Shown here: piece after piece, positions 59,059 through 60,209 of the stretch
Position numbering within the stretch: position 1 is the first letter of the stretch
How the letters are laid out: every line of letters starts with the position of its first letter
NCBI RefSeq assembly: GCF_016863655.1
Contig: NZ_BOPH01000083.1
Location: 93,901-154,109, forward strand
Source of the DNA: Virgisporangium ochraceum
GTDB lineage: Bacteria; Actinomycetota; Actinomycetes; Mycobacteriales; Micromonosporaceae
Direction: 5' to 3'
Length of the DNA: 60,209 bases
Notes under the pieces: model-generated
Database searches by the model: none
What the model was told of the DNA's origin: nothing
The model's input: the letters and a program-made list of their open reading frames with translations, nothing else
Made by a program: the position numbers and the translations under genes

Positions 59059-59072
59059 GAGCGCTCTCGGCG
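59053..59072. promoter_or_regulatory. LacI-type palindromic operator
   Basis: GAGAGCGCTCTC (59057-59068) is a perfect 12-base palindrome with the central GCGC typical of LacI-family operators. With flanks it extends to 20 bases with a single mismatched pair. It lies 55 bases upstream of the LacI-family start and overlaps the stop of the preceding gene. Autoregulation is likely. Confidence 0.65.
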
Positions 59073-59126
59073 CTACGGTTCACGGCGCTGCGGCGGCTCG
59101 GAGCCTGGGAGGGGGGTGCGGGTCGG

Positions 59127-60116
59127 ATGAGCAGGGAGCGGCCCACGATCGAGGATGTCGCGCGGGCGGCGGGCGTCTCGCGCGCCACCGCGTCCCGCGT
59201 CATCAACAACGCGCCCGGCGCCTCGGAGCCGCTGCGGGCCCGGGTCAGCGCGGCCGTCGCCGACCTGCGGTACCAGCCGAACGAGTCGGCGCGGGCGCTG
59301 GCGTCGGGCCGGCCCCGCACGATCGACGTCGTCGCGGTGACCTACAACCAGGGGATCGGCTGGCTCGGCACGCACCCGTACTTCAGCCGCGTCCTGGCCG
59401 GCATCCTGCCGGTCGTGGAGGGCTTCGGCGCCCAGGTGCGGCTGCAACTGGGCGACTCCGACCCGGTCGAACACGCCATCGACGAGATCGCCGACCACGC
59501 CGGCCTGGGTGTCGTGCTGGCCGACATCACCCCGGCCCTGGCCGCGCGGCTGCACCGCCGGTGCCGGCGCACGGTGTCGCTGGTGCGCACCGCGCCGTCC
59601 GTTCCCGGCATGGAGGCCGACAACGTCGGCGGCGCCGTCGCCGCGGTCACCCACCTGTACGAGCGCGGCCGCCGCCGCATCGCCGCGATCCACGGCCCCG
59701 CCACCAACCCGTGCGCCATCGACCGCCGCACCGGACACCGGCGTGCCATCCGCACGCTGGGTCTCCCCGACCTGAGCGCCGACGGCGGCTTCGACCGCGA
59801 GGGCGGCTACCGGGCCGCCCGCGACCTGCTCGACCGGCACCCGGACCTCGACGCCATGTTCGTCGCGTGCGACCTGACCGCCGCCGGTGCCGTGCAGGCC
59901 ATCACTGCCACCGGACGGCGCGTCCCCGACGACGTGAGCATCGTCGGTTTCGACGACAGCATCGCCGCGGTGTGCGCCAACCCGCCCCTGACCACGATGC
60001 GCCTACCGGTGGAGGACATGGCCGCCGCCGCCACCCGCCTCCTGCTGGCCGGCGACCCCCCTCCCGGTCACCGCCAGCACTTCCCCGTGACCCTGGTCGT
60101 CCGGGCCAGCACCTAG
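59127..60116 (+). CDS. LacI-family transcriptional regulator
   Basis: A 329-residue regulator. The N-terminal HTH is TIEDVARAAGVSRATASRVI, followed by the hinge helix region NESARALASGRPRTIDVVAV and a periplasmic-binding-protein-like sensor domain (GMEADNVGGAVAAVTHLYERG, IVGFDDSIAAVCANPPLTT). It probably responds to a sugar. The ATG at 59127 follows GGGAGGGGGG with a somewhat long gap. There is no transport or glycosidase gene next to it inside the window; targets may lie beyond the right edge. Confidence 0.93.
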   Translation: MSRERPTIEDVARAAGVSRATASRVINNAPGASEPLRARVSAAVADLRYQPNESARALASGRPRTIDVVAVTYNQGIGWLGTHPYFSRVLAGILPVVEGFGAQVRLQLGDSDPVEHAIDEIADHAGLGVVLADITPALAARLHRRCRRTVSLVRTAPSVPGMEADNVGGAVAAVTHLYERGRRRIAAIHGPATNPCAIDRRTGHRRAIRTLGLPDLSADGGFDREGGYRAARDLLDRHPDLDAMFVACDLTAAGAVQAITATGRRVPDDVSIVGFDDSIAAVCANPPLTTMRLPVEDMAAAATRLLLAGDPPPGHRQHFPVTLVVRAST

Positions 60117-60209
60117 TGTCCTGAGTCGCTGACTCGTACGCAGTCGTGGTGTGTCACCGTGCGTTCGGACGCTCTGTCTTCGCGAGGGTCCGGGCGTCTG
60201 TTGATCGCT
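60117..60209. other. Unassigned right-edge sequence
   Basis: These 93 bases start right at the LacI-family stop with AGTGTCCTGAGTC and have lower GC than the genes. No gene is visible. AGTGTCCTGAGTC recalls the ends of some actinomycete IS elements, but the element, if any, lies outside the window. Confidence 0.3.

Overview
The window reads as chromosomal DNA of a high-GC actinomycete, most likely a member of the Micromonosporaceae or a close relative. The signs are extreme GC bias at third codon positions, frequent GTG and TTG starts, stop/start overlaps of four bases (ATGA, GTGA), several leaderless promoters, a SigE-family sigma factor, an XRE/DUF5753 regulator, a LAXTG (class E) sortase substrate and a DUF6186-like membrane protein. 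The genus is an inference. I see no rRNA, tRNA, CRISPR array, prophage or complete insertion sequence.

Left part (0.1-20 kb, minus strand): a Tat/lipoprotein metallo-beta-lactamase-fold hydrolase and two small membrane proteins, then a tightly overlapped seven-gene block. In transcription order it encodes WGR-DUF4132, DUF4132, DUF4132, a MoxR-type AAA+ ATPase, a DUF5682 protein, a VWA protein and a SWIM zinc-finger protein. The gene set matches the uncharacterised Escherichia coli yehI/yehL/yehM/yehP/yehQ set, but DUF4132 is tripled and all genes are translationally coupled. This is the best candidate in the window for a poorly understood multi-protein system. Its first gene overlaps the 3' end of an acyltransferase-3 gene, which is itself coupled to an alpha/beta hydrolase.

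Middle part (20-35 kb): a NarL-type two-component system with a paired palindrome upstream; a phosphotransferase; a GMC oxidoreductase with a fused gluconate-dehydrogenase-subunit-3-like N-terminus; an alpha/beta hydrolase; a VOC protein divergent from an AraC regulator; a SigE-family sigma factor coupled to a membrane-anchored HAF-like repeat protein; a polytopic membrane protein; a DUF427 protein; a divergent MFS transporter/wHTH regulator pair; and two unusual exported repeat proteins. One of these is elastin-like (VPGVA pentads); the other has VDAEV repeats and a LALTG sorting signal.

Core genes (35-41 kb): adjacent parE- and parC-like type IIA topoisomerase genes, closed by a perfect 17-bp stem, then a convergent glutathione-independent formaldehyde dehydrogenase gene (fdhA).

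Right part (41-60 kb): a minus-strand operon of XRE-DUF5753 regulator, 2OG-Fe dioxygenase and ADP-ribosylglycohydrolase; a 47-residue membrane protein whose ribosome binding site lies in a hairpin; a gamma-glutamyltransferase-family gene preceded by and coupled to a tiny Gly-rich peptide; a Tat-exported alpha-carbonic anhydrase; a hypothetical protein; a MacB/FtsX-type ABC export operon with two ATPases and two large permeases; an alpha/beta hydrolase; an OmpR-wHTH/STAND-like ATPase regulator; and a LacI-family regulator with a palindromic operator in its own promoter region.
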